Shown here: piece by piece, positions 10,055-18,880 of the stretch
How positions within the stretch are numbered: position 1 is the stretch's first letter
Layout of the letters: each line of letters starts with the position of its first letter
DNA from: Lentzea alba
GTDB lineage: Bacteria > Actinomycetota > Actinomycetes > Mycobacteriales > Pseudonocardiaceae
DNA length: 64,000 nt
Reading direction: 5' to 3'
Assembly: GCF_011067745.1 (NCBI RefSeq)
Contig: NZ_JAAMPJ010000010.1
Location: 124,001 to 188,000 of the forward strand
Program-made: the position numbers and the translations under genes
Notes under the pieces: generated by a model
What the model saw: only the letters and a program-made list of their open reading frames with translations
Database searches by the model: none
What the model was told of the DNA's origin: nothing

Positions 10055-10738
10055 ATGGAACACATGGCCGAAATATCGTCCCAGGAGCGGGACTACCTGC
10101 CGGGTATGGGCAAGCACTACCTGTTGCCCTTCTACGACGTGCTGCACCGGGTGTCCGGACTCGGTCGAGTGCACCAGGAGATGATCGCGCTGGCCGGTCT
10201 GCGGGACGGCCAGCGCGTGCTGGACGTCGGCTGCGGGACCGGGAACCTGTTGCGGGCGACCGGAAAGCGGCACCGCAACGTGGAACTGGTGGGCGTGGAC
10301 CCGGATCTGAAGATGCTGGCACGCGCCGAGCGCAAGATCCGGCGGGCCGGGTTGACGGCACAGCTGGATCGCGGGTTCGCCCAGGAACTGGCGTTCCCGG
10401 ACGCCTCGTTCGACGTGGTGTTCTCCAGTTTGATGCTGCACCACCTGGAAACCTCGGCCAAGGACGAGATGCTCGCCGAGGTGCGTCGCGTGCTGCGGCC
10501 GGACGGCGTGCTCGTGCTGGCCGACGCCGTCCTGCACGACCACGACCACGACCACGGCCACGGGCACGGGGCCCGCAAGCGCGGCGCGAGCGGAGAACTC
10601 CGCGTCCAGCTGAAGGACAACGTCGGTGACGCCGTGGCGAAGCGGATCGCTGCAGCCGGGTTCACCGTGGAGCCGACCAGGACGCTGAAACTGCGGATGT
10701 TCGGGGAAGTCGGGATCGAGGTCGCGAAGGTCCACTAG
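10055..10738 (+). CDS. Class I SAM-dependent methyltransferase with a His-rich loop
   Basis: 227 aa. Motif I is VLDVGCGTGN (residues 55-64), followed by VGVDPD, the FDVVFSSLMLHHLE segment and the RRVLRPDGVLVLAD post-motif, all typical of the Methyltransf_11/25 group. Start chosen at ATG 10055; ATG 10064 is the alternative. After the last conserved strand there is a run of alternating His, Asp and Gly at residues 161-172 (HDHDHDHGHGHG), unusual for this family and able in principle to bind metal. The substrate is unknown. It is divergent from the AraC regulator. Confidence 0.85.
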   Translation: MEHMAEISSQERDYLPGMGKHYLLPFYDVLHRVSGLGRVHQEMIALAGLRDGQRVLDVGCGTGNLLRATGKRHRNVELVGVDPDLKMLARAERKIRRAGLTAQLDRGFAQELAFPDASFDVVFSSLMLHHLETSAKDEMLAEVRRVLRPDGVLVLADAVLHDHDHDHGHGHGARKRGASGELRVQLKDNVGDAVAKRIAAAGFTVEPTRTLKLRMFGEVGIEVAKVH

Positions 10739-10861
10739 CGACAGGTCTATTGCCGACCGATTGAAGACGCACAATGTTTCTTTGCTGCCAACAGTTCCGG
10801 TACTTCCCGAACTTGAGGGATACGCACGAAATCGGACGTGTTCCCATCTAAGCTGCGCGCC

Positions 10862-12838
10862 GTGACACACGCGATGGGAAGTCTGGTGGCGCAGCGCTAC
10901 CGGCTGGTTCAGGTGATCGGCACCGGCGGCATGGGCCGGGTCTGGCTCGGCCGTGACGAGGTCATCGGCCGTGAGGTGGCCATCAAGGAGCTGCTGCTGC
11001 CCGCCGGTCTCGACGCGCAGCAGCGGGCGTTGCTGTGCCAGCGCGCCATGCGTGAGGCACAGCTCGCCGGCCACCTCAACCACCCCGGCATCGTCACCGT
11101 GCACGACGTCGTCGAGTACAACGGCACGCCGATGATCGTGATGGAGTACGTGCGCGGCGGCTCGCTGTCCGACGCGATCAAGGCGCAGGGCGCGCTGCCC
11201 GTCGACCAGGTCGCCTACGTCGCCAACGCGATGCTCAGCGCGCTCAGGGCGGCGCACGAGGCCGGGATCGTGCACCGCGATCTCAAGCCCGCCAACGTGT
11301 TGCTGTCCGGCGACCGGGTCGTGATCACCGACTTCGGCATCGCGCGGCTCACCGGCGACGTGCCGCTGACCACCGACGGTTCGATCGTCGGCACGCCCGC
11401 GTACATGGCGCCCGAACAGGGCACCGGCGCGCCGATCACCCCGGCGACCGACATGTGGTCGCTCGGCGCCACCCTCTACGCCGCCGTGGAGGGCCGGCCG
11501 CCGTACCAGGGCCAGGACTTCATGACGACCCTGTCCATGCTGCTGACCCAGGAACCGGCGCCACCCCAGCGCGCCGGCCAGCTGTCGTCACTGCTGGGCG
11601 GGCTGCTGCGGAAGAACCCGGCCGAGCGCGCGACGATCGACCAGGCCTTCGCGCTGCTGGCCGGCGCACCCGTCGTGCTGGCGGTGCCGACCATGAAGAG
11701 CTCCGGCCCCAGCAGACGCACGCTGCTGCTGGCCGGCGTCGGCGCGCTCGCGGTGGCCGGTGGCGGCACCGCGTGGTGGCTGACCTCGCGGAAGAACGAC
11801 GGCGAGGGCGCCCAACTACCGTCCACGAACGACAACAAGCCCGCCGCCGACAAGGAGGGCGGCTCCGAGGAGTCGACGACCTCGCAGGTCGCGCAGCCCG
11901 GACGGCCCGAGGAGATCACCGAGCACATCCAGCTCTCCGACCACAAGGACACCGTCACCTCGATCGCGTGGAGCCCGGACGGCAAGATCCTGGTCAGCGG
12001 CGACGACAGTCTCGACGGCGCCATCGTCCGCATCTGGGACACCGAGACCGGCAAGGTGCTCGGCACGGTCCAGAACCCGGACGGGCCGGGCGGCGCCTCG
12101 GCGTGCGCGGTCGCGATCAGCCCCGACGGCAAGATCCTCGCGGCGGGCGGCAACCGCACCGGCGACAGCACCACGTACCTGTGGAACCTGGCCGACCGCA
12201 CGCAGATCGGCACGCTGGAGGACGCCAGGGCGATCATGAAGACCCTGCGTTTCCACCCGGACGGCAAGACGATCGTCGGCCTGACCCACGGCGGCGGCCT
12301 CAAGGTGTGGGACGTGGCCTCCCGCAAGGTGAAGATCGGTCTGACCGAGGCCGACGGCGGCAGTGAGCTCGCGTTCAACAAGGACGGGTCGCTGCTGGCC
12401 TACGGCGGCACGAAGTACCAGGAGATCAAGCTGGTCGACCCGGCGTCCGGGAAGACCGTGAAGATCATCAAGGACTCCAGTTCCCCCGGTGCGGCGTTCT
12501 CCCCGGACGGCAAGACCCTCGCGGTTCCCGACGACGACGGCTCGAACAGCATGCAGCTGTGGGATGTCGCGACCGGGCAGAGCAAGGCGGTGTTCGACCG
12601 GACCGAGGGCGACGACATCATCACCAAGGCCCTGTACCACCCGGACGGCAGGACCATCGCGACCTGGGGCCACGGCAACGCCGTGCAGCTGTGGGACGTG
12701 GCCTCGAAGTCGGTTCGCGCCACGGTCATCGGGGCCGGGGCGCGGATCGAGGACGTGGCGTTCGACCCCAAGGGCGAACGGATCGCGTGCGCCGGCGCGG
12801 ACAAGTCGATCCGGATCTGGAAACTGCCGGCCCGCTAG
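10862..12838 (+). CDS. Membrane Ser/Thr protein kinase fused to C-terminal WD40 repeats
   Basis: 658 aa. A PknB-type kinase domain lies at about residues 10-270: GTGGMGRV glycine loop, catalytic Lys in VAIKELL, IVHRDLKPAN with the catalytic Asp near 140, ITDFGIAR and MAPEQ. One membrane helix follows (LLLAGVGALAVAGGGTAWWL, near 280-300). The outer part carries a beta-propeller of WD40 repeats recognisable by repeated SPDGK and (I/L)WD motifs to the C-terminus. This layout suggests a sensor kinase whose extracytoplasmic propeller binds a protein or wall ligand. The GTG at 10862 has no Shine-Dalgarno, but TAAGCT sits 7 bases upstream, so a leaderless mRNA is plausible; ATG 10874 is an alternative. 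Confidence 0.93.
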   Translation: MTHAMGSLVAQRYRLVQVIGTGGMGRVWLGRDEVIGREVAIKELLLPAGLDAQQRALLCQRAMREAQLAGHLNHPGIVTVHDVVEYNGTPMIVMEYVRGGSLSDAIKAQGALPVDQVAYVANAMLSALRAAHEAGIVHRDLKPANVLLSGDRVVITDFGIARLTGDVPLTTDGSIVGTPAYMAPEQGTGAPITPATDMWSLGATLYAAVEGRPPYQGQDFMTTLSMLLTQEPAPPQRAGQLSSLLGGLLRKNPAERATIDQAFALLAGAPVVLAVPTMKSSGPSRRTLLLAGVGALAVAGGGTAWWLTSRKNDGEGAQLPSTNDNKPAADKEGGSEESTTSQVAQPGRPEEITEHIQLSDHKDTVTSIAWSPDGKILVSGDDSLDGAIVRIWDTETGKVLGTVQNPDGPGGASACAVAISPDGKILAAGGNRTGDSTTYLWNLADRTQIGTLEDARAIMKTLRFHPDGKTIVGLTHGGGLKVWDVASRKVKIGLTEADGGSELAFNKDGSLLAYGGTKYQEIKLVDPASGKTVKIIKDSSSPGAAFSPDGKTLAVPDDDGSNSMQLWDVATGQSKAVFDRTEGDDIITKALYHPDGRTIATWGHGNAVQLWDVASKSVRATVIGAGARIEDVAFDPKGERIACAGADKSIRIWKLPAR

Positions 12839-12844
12839 ACGGGC

Positions 12845-13144
12845 TCAGACGGGATCGGTGAACGAGATCGGCTTGCCGGTGGCGCGGGCATGTGCGCTCT
12901 CCCCGCTCGTGGCCTCGCCGATGTATCCGCCGGGGTTGACGACCAGAACCCGGTCAGCCAGGTCGATCTTGCGCAGGTGGAGGGCGTTCAGCGCGGTCCT
13001 CTGCTCGTTGGTGATCAACTCGCCTGCTTCGGTCGGCGCGACGACGATGGCACCTGCGAGGGTCAGTTCACGGTTCGCCGCACGCATCTCGTCCACGAAC
13101 CGGGTGGAGCCGCAGATGCAGACGATCTCAGGCCGGTCGGGCAC
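12845..13144 (-). CDS. Small nucleoside 2-deoxyribosyltransferase-like protein
   Basis: 99 aa. The N-terminal VCICGSTRF motif, the ELTLAGAIVVAP strand and the LHLRKIDLADRVLVVNPGGYIGEAT segment match small Rossmann-like proteins of the nucleoside deoxyribosyltransferase/DUF4406 group that are common in actinomycetes. Substrate and function are unknown. It starts 3 bases after the stop of the gene at 13148-13615, so the two form a small operon. It converges on the kinase gene with only 6 bases between the two stops. Confidence 0.75.
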   Translation of the reverse strand: MPDRPEIVCICGSTRFVDEMRAANRELTLAGAIVVAPTEAGELITNEQRTALNALHLRKIDLADRVLVVNPGGYIGEATSGESAHARATGKPISFTDPV

Positions 13145-13147
13145 GGC

Positions 13148-13615
13148 TCAGAGCCCTTCGAGTTCGGTGACGTCGATGCCGTTGCGGTCCAGCGTGTCCG
13201 CGAACGCCTCGATGACGTTGTCGAGGATCCACTCGCACCGGGCCATCAGCGCGGCACCCTCGGCGGTGCGGAACGCGGGGATCGTCGCGGTGAGGCGGGC
13301 GGACATCGGCCACTCGTTGTCGTACTGCCAGAGCTCCCCGCTCGGGGTGAGGAGGATCCCGGCGTCCTTGAGCACGCCGGGATGCGAGCCGCTCGGAGTC
13401 CGCGTGGTGAGCACCAGCCAGCCGGCGGCGATGCGGACCTTCTGGTCGCCGACGCGGTCGTAGAGGGTTTGCCCGGCCGGGATCTGGTGGCTCGTCAGGA
13501 GGGACGCGACCTTCTGGGCCCACGCGGTGATGGTGGCGGAGCGGGCGGCCCAGGCCTGTGCGGCCGCTTCGTCGGCGCGGCGGCGTTCCTTCATGAACTC
13601 GACCAGGTCATCCAT
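13148..13615 (-). CDS. Uncharacterised 155-aa protein
   Basis: I do not recognise a family. The ATG at 13615 (MDDLVEFMKERRR) is preferred to the upstream in-frame start at 13651 because the hexamer TAAGTT lies 8 bases before it on the minus strand, the spacing expected of a leaderless start. The N-terminus is a charged amphipathic helix rich in Arg, Ala and Glu. The middle (AGWLVLTTRT, GILLTPSGELWQYDNEW) looks like a beta sheet, and the C-terminal half is helical. There is no signal peptide or membrane segment. It is probably cotranscribed with the deoxyribosyltransferase-like gene downstream. Confidence 0.75.
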   Translation of the reverse strand: MDDLVEFMKERRRADEAAAQAWAARSATITAWAQKVASLLTSHQIPAGQTLYDRVGDQKVRIAAGWLVLTTRTPSGSHPGVLKDAGILLTPSGELWQYDNEWPMSARLTATIPAFRTAEGAALMARCEWILDNVIEAFADTLDRNGIDVTELEGL

Positions 13616-13623
13616 GATCGGTG

Positions 13624-13686
13624 AACTTAGCGTCACACGTCCGTCACACAAGCGGTGATCGCCTGAAACGCGGGTTTCTTAGCGTC
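13624..13686. promoter_or_regulatory. Divergent promoter region with 9-bp direct repeats
   Basis: CTTAGCGTC occurs at 13626-13634 and again at 13678-13686, 52 bases apart, between two divergent genes. Each copy contributes a TANNNT hexamer 8 bases from a start codon lacking a Shine-Dalgarno: TAGCGT before ATG 13694 on plus and TAAGTT before ATG 13615 on minus. This suggests paired leaderless promoters. It is a pattern-based inference. Confidence 0.4.
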
Positions 13687-13693
13687 GGCAACT

Positions 13694-15319
13694 ATGACGG
13701 TTGACGAGGTTGTGGAGCGCGCGCCGGCTGCCGCGTCCAAGGAGACGCTGGAGGATTACACGCTGCGGTTCGCGCCGCGGACCTACCGGCGCTGGACGCC
13801 GTCGGTCGTCGGGGCGTCGGCGCTGGGCGGGATCGCCTACATGGCCGACTTCTCGATCGGCGCCGGCATCGGGCTCACGCACGGCACCGGGAACGCGTTG
13901 CTGGCCATCGGGTTCGCCGCGATCGTCATCTTCGTGACCGGGTTCCCGCTGGCCTACTACGCGGCCCGGTACAACATCGACCTCGACCTCATCACGCGCG
14001 GATCCGGGTTCGGCTACTACGGGTCGGTCATCACCAGTGTGATCTTCGCGAGCTTCACGTTCATCTTCTTCGCGCTCGAAGGTTCGATCATGGCGCAGGG
14101 CCTGCGCTACGCGCTCGGGTTGCCGCTGTGGCTGGGCTACGCGACGTCGACACTGGTGATCATCCCGCTGGTGATCTACGGGATGAAGGTGCTGGCGAAG
14201 CTGCAGAGCTGGACGAACCCGTTGTGGTTGCTGCTGATGGTGGCTCCACTGCTGTACCTGGTGATCGCCGACCCCGACTCGGTGAACCGCTGGCTGGCCT
14301 ACGGCGACACCGGGGTCAACACGGCGGCCGTGATGCTCGGCGCGGGCGTGTGCCTGTCGTTGATGGGGCAGATCGGCGAACAGATCGACTACCTGCGGTT
14401 CATGCCGCCGCGGACCGCCGAGAACAAGCGGGCCTGGTGGACGGCGACGATTCTGGCCGGACCGGGCTGGGTGGTGTTCGGCGCGCTCAAGCAGGCGATC
14501 GGCGTGTTCATGGCCGTCTACGTGCTCGACGCGGTCGGGAAGGTCGCCGCCGTCGAGCCGATCGAGCAGTTCACCGGGGTGTTCAAGCAGTTCATGCCGC
14601 CGTGGCTGGTGGTGCCGCTGGCGCTCGTGCTGGTGGTGCTGAGCCAGGTGAAGATCAACGTCACCAACGCCTACTCCGGGTCGCTGGCGTGGACGAACTC
14701 GTTCACCCGCGTCACCAAGCACTACCCGGGGCGGCTGGTGTTCGTGCTGGTGAACCTCGCGATCGCGCTGGTGCTGATGGAAGCGGACATGTTCAGCTTC
14801 CTGAACAACCTGCTGAGCTTCTACTCGAACTGCGCGATGGCGTGGGTCGTCACGGTCGCCGCGGACATCGCGATCAACAAGTACCTGCTGAAGCTGTCGC
14901 CGAAGCTGCCGGAGTTCCGCCGGGGCATGCTCTACGCGGTCAACCCGGTGGGCGTCGGGTCGTTCCTCGCCTCGTCGATCCTGTCCATCTCCGTCTACTT
15001 CGGACTGTTCGGCCCGGCCGTGCAGCCCTACTCACCGCTGGTGGCGGTCGGCATCCCGATCGTGCTGACGCCGTTGCTCGCGGTGCTCACGCGTGGCCGG
15101 TTCTACCTGCGCCGCACCGACGACGGCATCGCGGAACCGGTGCTGGACGCGGACGGGAACCCGAGCGGGACGCTCTACGAGTGCGTGGTGTGCGGGGAGT
15201 CCTACGAGCGGCCGGACATGACGGCCAGCGCGATCGGCGGAGAGATCTGCTCGTTGTGCCTGAGCACCGATCGCGAGGGCCGTCACGTCCTGCCCGCCGC
15301 CGGCTCACCTCGGGACTGA
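13694..15319 (+). CDS. NCS1-like (purine-cytosine permease type) transporter with C-terminal zinc ribbon
   Basis: 541 aa with about 12 hydrophobic segments between residues 40 and 470. The RFAPRTYRRWTP entry segment, the GFGYYGSVITS helix and the MGQIGEQIDYLRFMP loop fit the nucleobase-cation-symporter-1 family, which imports purines, pyrimidines, allantoin or related compounds with H+ or Na+. The substrate is not deducible. The cytoplasmic C-terminal tail has two CxxC pairs, Cys497/Cys500 and Cys519/Cys522, spaced as in a treble-clef or rubredoxin-like zinc ribbon, a domain not expected on most NCS1 carriers. It is divergent from the 13148-13615 gene. Confidence 0.88.
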   Translation: MTVDEVVERAPAAASKETLEDYTLRFAPRTYRRWTPSVVGASALGGIAYMADFSIGAGIGLTHGTGNALLAIGFAAIVIFVTGFPLAYYAARYNIDLDLITRGSGFGYYGSVITSVIFASFTFIFFALEGSIMAQGLRYALGLPLWLGYATSTLVIIPLVIYGMKVLAKLQSWTNPLWLLLMVAPLLYLVIADPDSVNRWLAYGDTGVNTAAVMLGAGVCLSLMGQIGEQIDYLRFMPPRTAENKRAWWTATILAGPGWVVFGALKQAIGVFMAVYVLDAVGKVAAVEPIEQFTGVFKQFMPPWLVVPLALVLVVLSQVKINVTNAYSGSLAWTNSFTRVTKHYPGRLVFVLVNLAIALVLMEADMFSFLNNLLSFYSNCAMAWVVTVAADIAINKYLLKLSPKLPEFRRGMLYAVNPVGVGSFLASSILSISVYFGLFGPAVQPYSPLVAVGIPIVLTPLLAVLTRGRFYLRRTDDGIAEPVLDADGNPSGTLYECVVCGESYERPDMTASAIGGEICSLCLSTDREGRHVLPAAGSPRD

Positions 15320-15370
15320 TCGCCCACACTCCACGGGCAAGATCGGTCTCCATCAGACAAACTGCACGTC

Positions 15371-17068
15371 ATGCAGGAACTGGCGATGCTCGCGGTCGCG
15401 GGCGTGCTGATCATCGTGGCGGTGTCGTACTTCGCTCCGAAGCTGGGCGTCGCGGCGCCCGTGCTGCTCGTGCTCGTCGGCATGGGGTGCAGTCAGCTGC
15501 CCGGCGCGCCGCACGTGTTCGTGGAGCCGGAGTGGATCCTGACGGTCGTGCTGCCGCCGATCCTGTACTCGGCGGCGGTGAACGTGCCGGTGGTGGACTT
15601 CCGGCGCAACTTCGCGACCATCGGGTCGCTGTCGGTGCTGCTGGTGGCCGTGTCGGCGTTCGGGACGGGACTGCTGATCTGGTGGCTGCTGCCGGAGATC
15701 GGGTTCGCGGCGGCGTTGGCGCTCGGTGCGGTGGTGAGCCCGCCGGACGCGGTCGCCGCCACCTCGATCGGCAAGAAGCTCGGTCTGCCACCGCGGCTCG
15801 TGACGATTCTCGAAGGCGAAGGGCTGGTCAACGACGCCACCGCGCTCGTGTTGCTGCGCACGGCCATCGTCGCGATCACCGCCAGCGTGTCGTTCGGCGG
15901 TGCTTTGGGCGACTTCGCGTTCGCCGTATCCGTGGGCGTGGTGATCGGGGCGGCGGTCGGCATCGGGTCGGTGCTGGTGCGCTCGCGGATCCAGGGACAG
16001 CCGGTGCTGACGACCGCGATCTCGTACGTCGTGCCGTTCCTCGCGTTCATCCCGGCCGAGGAGGTGCACGCGTCCGGCGTGCTCGCCGTCGTCGTGGCCG
16101 GCCTGATCACCGGACACCTGAGCGCCCGCCAGTTCGCCGCGCACGACCGCATCTCCGAACGCACGAACTGGCGCACGATCCAGCTGCTGCTGGAGAACGG
16201 CGTCTTCCTGCTGATGGGCTTCGAGCTCACCTCGGTCATCAGCGACGTGGCGAAGGAGGGGCTGGCTCGGACCCTCGTGATCGGCCTGCTGGTCACCTCG
16301 GCTCTGGTGTTGCTGCGAGGGGTGTTCGTCATCCCGCTGATCGCGCTGCTGCGCCGTCAGCAGCGGCGCGCGGACGCGTTCGCCGACAAGATGGAGTCCT
16401 TTTTGGACCGTTTCACCGCGCGCGGCCCTCGTCCCGGTGAGGAGCGCAGGTACGACCGGGGAGTCCGTGCGCTGCAACGCAGGCAGGCCGACGTGGCCTT
16501 CTACGCGAGCGAAGGACTCAGCTGGCGCGGCGGTGCCGTGCTCGCGTGGTCGGGGATGCGCGGTGTCGTGACGCTGGCCGCCGCCCAGACGTTGCCCACG
16601 GACCTGCCGCACCGGCCGGAGTTGATCCTGATCGCCTTCACGGTCGCAATCGTCACGCTGGTCGTGCAGGGCGGTTCGCTGCCGTTGGTGATCCGGTGGC
16701 TCGGGGTTCGCGGTAACGACGCCGAGCACGAGCGGCGGGAGTACGCGCGACTGGCGGGCGAGCTGATGACCGCCACCCACAGTTTGCTGGGCAATCCCGA
16801 GTTGTGCCGGGAGAACGGGAAGGAGTTCGACTCGCAGTTGCTGGAGCAGACTCGGGAACGCACGCTCGCGATGAGCGAGGGTGTCGAGAAGATGTTCGTC
16901 GAACAGGATCCGGACAGCCCGATGCACCAGCGCCGGGAGCTGCAACGGATGATGATGGAGGCTCAGCAGAACGCGCTGCTGGAGGCGCGGGCTGGTGGCA
17001 CCTATGCCTCGCACACCTTGGAGCGCGCGCAGACGTTCATCGACAGCCAGAGCGCGCGGTTCCTCTAG
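15371..17068 (+). CDS. CPA1-family Na+/H+ antiporter
   Basis: 565 aa with about 12 membrane helices in the first 410 residues. Hallmarks are the inner-helix segments ALGAVVSPPDAVAATSI and LEGEGLVNDATALVLLR (the ND pair is the ion-binding core of CPA1 exchangers) and SWRGGAVLAWSGMRGVVTLAAA. A cytoplasmic C-terminal tail of about 130 charged, helical residues follows (ERREYARLAGELM, RRELQRMMMEAQ), as in bacterial NhaP/Nha-type proteins. It should exchange Na+ (or K+) for H+ to regulate internal pH. No Shine-Dalgarno precedes ATG 15371. Its last 32 bases overlap the end of the convergent S41 peptidase gene. Confidence 0.92.
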   Translation: MQELAMLAVAGVLIIVAVSYFAPKLGVAAPVLLVLVGMGCSQLPGAPHVFVEPEWILTVVLPPILYSAAVNVPVVDFRRNFATIGSLSVLLVAVSAFGTGLLIWWLLPEIGFAAALALGAVVSPPDAVAATSIGKKLGLPPRLVTILEGEGLVNDATALVLLRTAIVAITASVSFGGALGDFAFAVSVGVVIGAAVGIGSVLVRSRIQGQPVLTTAISYVVPFLAFIPAEEVHASGVLAVVVAGLITGHLSARQFAAHDRISERTNWRTIQLLLENGVFLLMGFELTSVISDVAKEGLARTLVIGLLVTSALVLLRGVFVIPLIALLRRQQRRADAFADKMESFLDRFTARGPRPGEERRYDRGVRALQRRQADVAFYASEGLSWRGGAVLAWSGMRGVVTLAAAQTLPTDLPHRPELILIAFTVAIVTLVVQGGSLPLVIRWLGVRGNDAEHERREYARLAGELMTATHSLLGNPELCRENGKEFDSQLLEQTRERTLAMSEGVEKMFVEQDPDSPMHQRRELQRMMMEAQQNALLEARAGGTYASHTLERAQTFIDSQSARFL

Positions 17069-17984
17069 CGAGTTCCAGTGCGGCATCAAGCGCCTGATCC
17101 GCCGGCACCGCGACGTCCGGGACGACCCCGACGCCCTGCCAGTTGCCGTTGGTGATCGGGTTGATGGATCGGGATTCGGCCAGGCACAACACGAAGTGCG
17201 GGTGCAGCCGCCGGTACTCGAACGGGTGCGCGCCTCCGCCGCTGCGCTCGCCCACCACCACGGCCCGGCCCAGCGCCTGCAGGTCGTAGGCGAAGTGCTC
17301 GGCGGCGGAGAACGTCTTCGGAGAAATGAGGAGGTACACCGGCTTGGTGGCGCCGTACCGGCGCCCTGGGACCCAGGCCGGTGTGTTGCTGGTGGTGAGC
17401 CGGTCTTCAGGGCGGTGGTAGGTGCTGCTCAGCGGTTCGCTGTGGTCGAAGAGGTAAGCGGCGAGCAGGGCCACCATGTCGCTGTGACCACCGCCGTTGC
17501 GACGCAGATCGACGATCATCGCGTCGGCCTGGGCGAGCAACGTCATGGCGGCGGCGGCCACGTCGCCGGCCATGGCCGACGGCGCGAACACGCGCAAGCT
17601 GAGGTAGCCGATGTTGTCCGGCAGCAGCTCGAACTTCTCGAAGCCGTGGTTGACCCGCCGGCCGTAGTAACGCTCCGCTTCCTCCTCCGAGTAGGCGTCG
17701 CCGGCGGTGATCTCGACCGCCGGCAACTCCGCCGCGGAATAGGTCACGGCCAGGTGCCCGTCGTCGGAAACAGCCCGAAGTTCTTCGGTGAGCGCCGCGG
17801 CGAACTCACTGGCGTCGGTGAGCGCCTGCCAGCGATCGGCGGCGGCGTCGCGCCGGAGTTGCTGCGCCAGCGACCGGCCGACCTCGGTCAGGACGTACCG
17901 GCCCTCCAGCAGATCGGCCGCACACTCCAGCACACCGCGCCGATCCTCTGCGCTCACCGTCGGATGTTGATCAGAGACGACCAT
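17037..17984 (-). CDS. S41-family peptidase (tail-specific protease type)
   Basis: 315 aa. The helical N-terminal domain resembles the Peptidase_S41_N region of IRBP-like proteins (residues 10-80). The catalytic domain has MIVDLRRNGGGHSDMVALLAAYLFD, the nucleophile Ser in SPKTFSAAEHFAYDLQ, and the GERSGGGAHPFEY oxyanion region. No signal peptide is seen, so it may act in the cytoplasm. There is no PDZ domain, unlike CtpA-type proteases. Its substrate is unknown. It converges on and overlaps the antiporter gene. Confidence 0.9.
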   Translation of the reverse strand: MVVSDQHPTVSAEDRRGVLECAADLLEGRYVLTEVGRSLAQQLRRDAAADRWQALTDASEFAAALTEELRAVSDDGHLAVTYSAAELPAVEITAGDAYSEEEAERYYGRRVNHGFEKFELLPDNIGYLSLRVFAPSAMAGDVAAAAMTLLAQADAMIVDLRRNGGGHSDMVALLAAYLFDHSEPLSSTYHRPEDRLTTSNTPAWVPGRRYGATKPVYLLISPKTFSAAEHFAYDLQALGRAVVVGERSGGGAHPFEYRRLHPHFVLCLAESRSINPITNGNWQGVGVVPDVAVPADQALDAALELARGTARSGCR

Positions 17985-18009
17985 CGACGGAACCTATCAC
18001 CGCGTTGCG

Positions 18010-18774
18010 TCAGAACGGGTTCGAGTTGCCGATCTTCGCCTGCACGTCCACCGTGCTGCGCGGCTGGTCGCCCAAAGTCAGCTTCGACACGATCCGGTAC
18101 CGGTCACCCCGGTAGATCGAGTGCACGTACTCGACCTGCCGCCCTTCGGAGTCGGTGGTGAGCCGCTCGAACAACAACGCGGGCGCGAGCTCGGGCACGC
18201 CCAGCAAGGAAGCCTCGGACTCGTTCGTCACCGTCGGCTCGATCGACTGCACCGCCTCGGAAACGTGGACGCCGTGCTCGCGCAGCCGTTCGTAGAAATC
18301 GCCGGACTCCATGTCGTGCAACGTCAACGAGGGCGCGACGGCCGCGGGGACGTGCAGGTACTCCAGCGCCATCGGTTCGCCGTCGACCAGGCGCAGGCGG
18401 GCGATGTAGTGGATCTCGGCGGCGGGCGAGAGGTGCAGGCGACGGCCTACTCGGGCGCCCGCCGGGATGCGGGCGTGTTCCAGCACCCGGGACGACCACG
18501 TGCCCGAGGCCTGGGGCAGGGACATGGAGCCGGTGCCGGAGACCATTTCCTGGGTGATCTTGGCGCGGGCGACGAAGGTGCCGCGGCCGTGCTGGCGGAC
18601 CAGCAGGCCGGTGTTGACCAGTTCCTCGACGGCCGAGCGCACCGTGGGGCGGGACACCGAGAGTTGTTGGCACAGCACGCGTTCGGCCGGGATCGGGGCT
18701 CCCGCCGGGTGGGTCTCGATGAGTTCGAGCAGGTGGTCGCGGACCCGCTCGCGCTTGAGGATCGCTTCGCCCAT
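18010..18774 (-). CDS. GntR/HutC-family regulator, DasR-like
   Basis: 254 aa from the ATG at 18774, preceded by GGAGAGG; an upstream in-frame start at 18822 has no such support. An N-terminal GntR winged helix (VRDHLLELIE, VLCQQLSVSRPTVRSAVEELVNTGLLVRQHGRGTFV) is followed by a UTRA effector domain (EIHYIARLRLVDGEPMALEYLH through VEYVHSIYRGDRYRIV). DasR of Streptomyces has this architecture and responds to glucosamine phosphates. Here the gene is divergent from a sugar ABC operon with a GH20 gene, the same arrangement as dasR-dasABC. Two palindromes in the intergenic region are candidate binding sites, making it the likely repressor of the operon and perhaps of itself. Confidence 0.88.
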   Translation of the reverse strand: MGEAILKRERVRDHLLELIETHPAGAPIPAERVLCQQLSVSRPTVRSAVEELVNTGLLVRQHGRGTFVARAKITQEMVSGTGSMSLPQASGTWSSRVLEHARIPAGARVGRRLHLSPAAEIHYIARLRLVDGEPMALEYLHVPAAVAPSLTLHDMESGDFYERLREHGVHVSEAVQSIEPTVTNESEASLLGVPELAPALLFERLTTDSEGRQVEYVHSIYRGDRYRIVSKLTLGDQPRSTVDVQAKIGNSNPF

Positions 18775-18880
18775 GCCTCTCCGCTTCGTCGGCGGCCAGT
18801 ATGGCATACCAGTGGTAAGCAACCAGACAGTGCAAGATCGGGAGCGTTCTCACGCCTTCGAGCTGGGGCTTGACCTGAGA

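Noticed and set aside
10535-10572. CACGAC/CACGGC-rich stretch as a possible sequencing artefact or short tandem repeat locus
   Set aside because: It stays in frame within a complete methyltransferase and only twelve residues are affected; kept as a protein feature, not a repeat element.
15353-17089. A 578-codon open frame on the minus strand across the antiporter gene
   Set aside because: It is the GC-bias shadow of the Na+/H+ antiporter: composition is His/Arg/Gln-rich without family motifs, and the plus-strand protein has clear CPA1 signatures.
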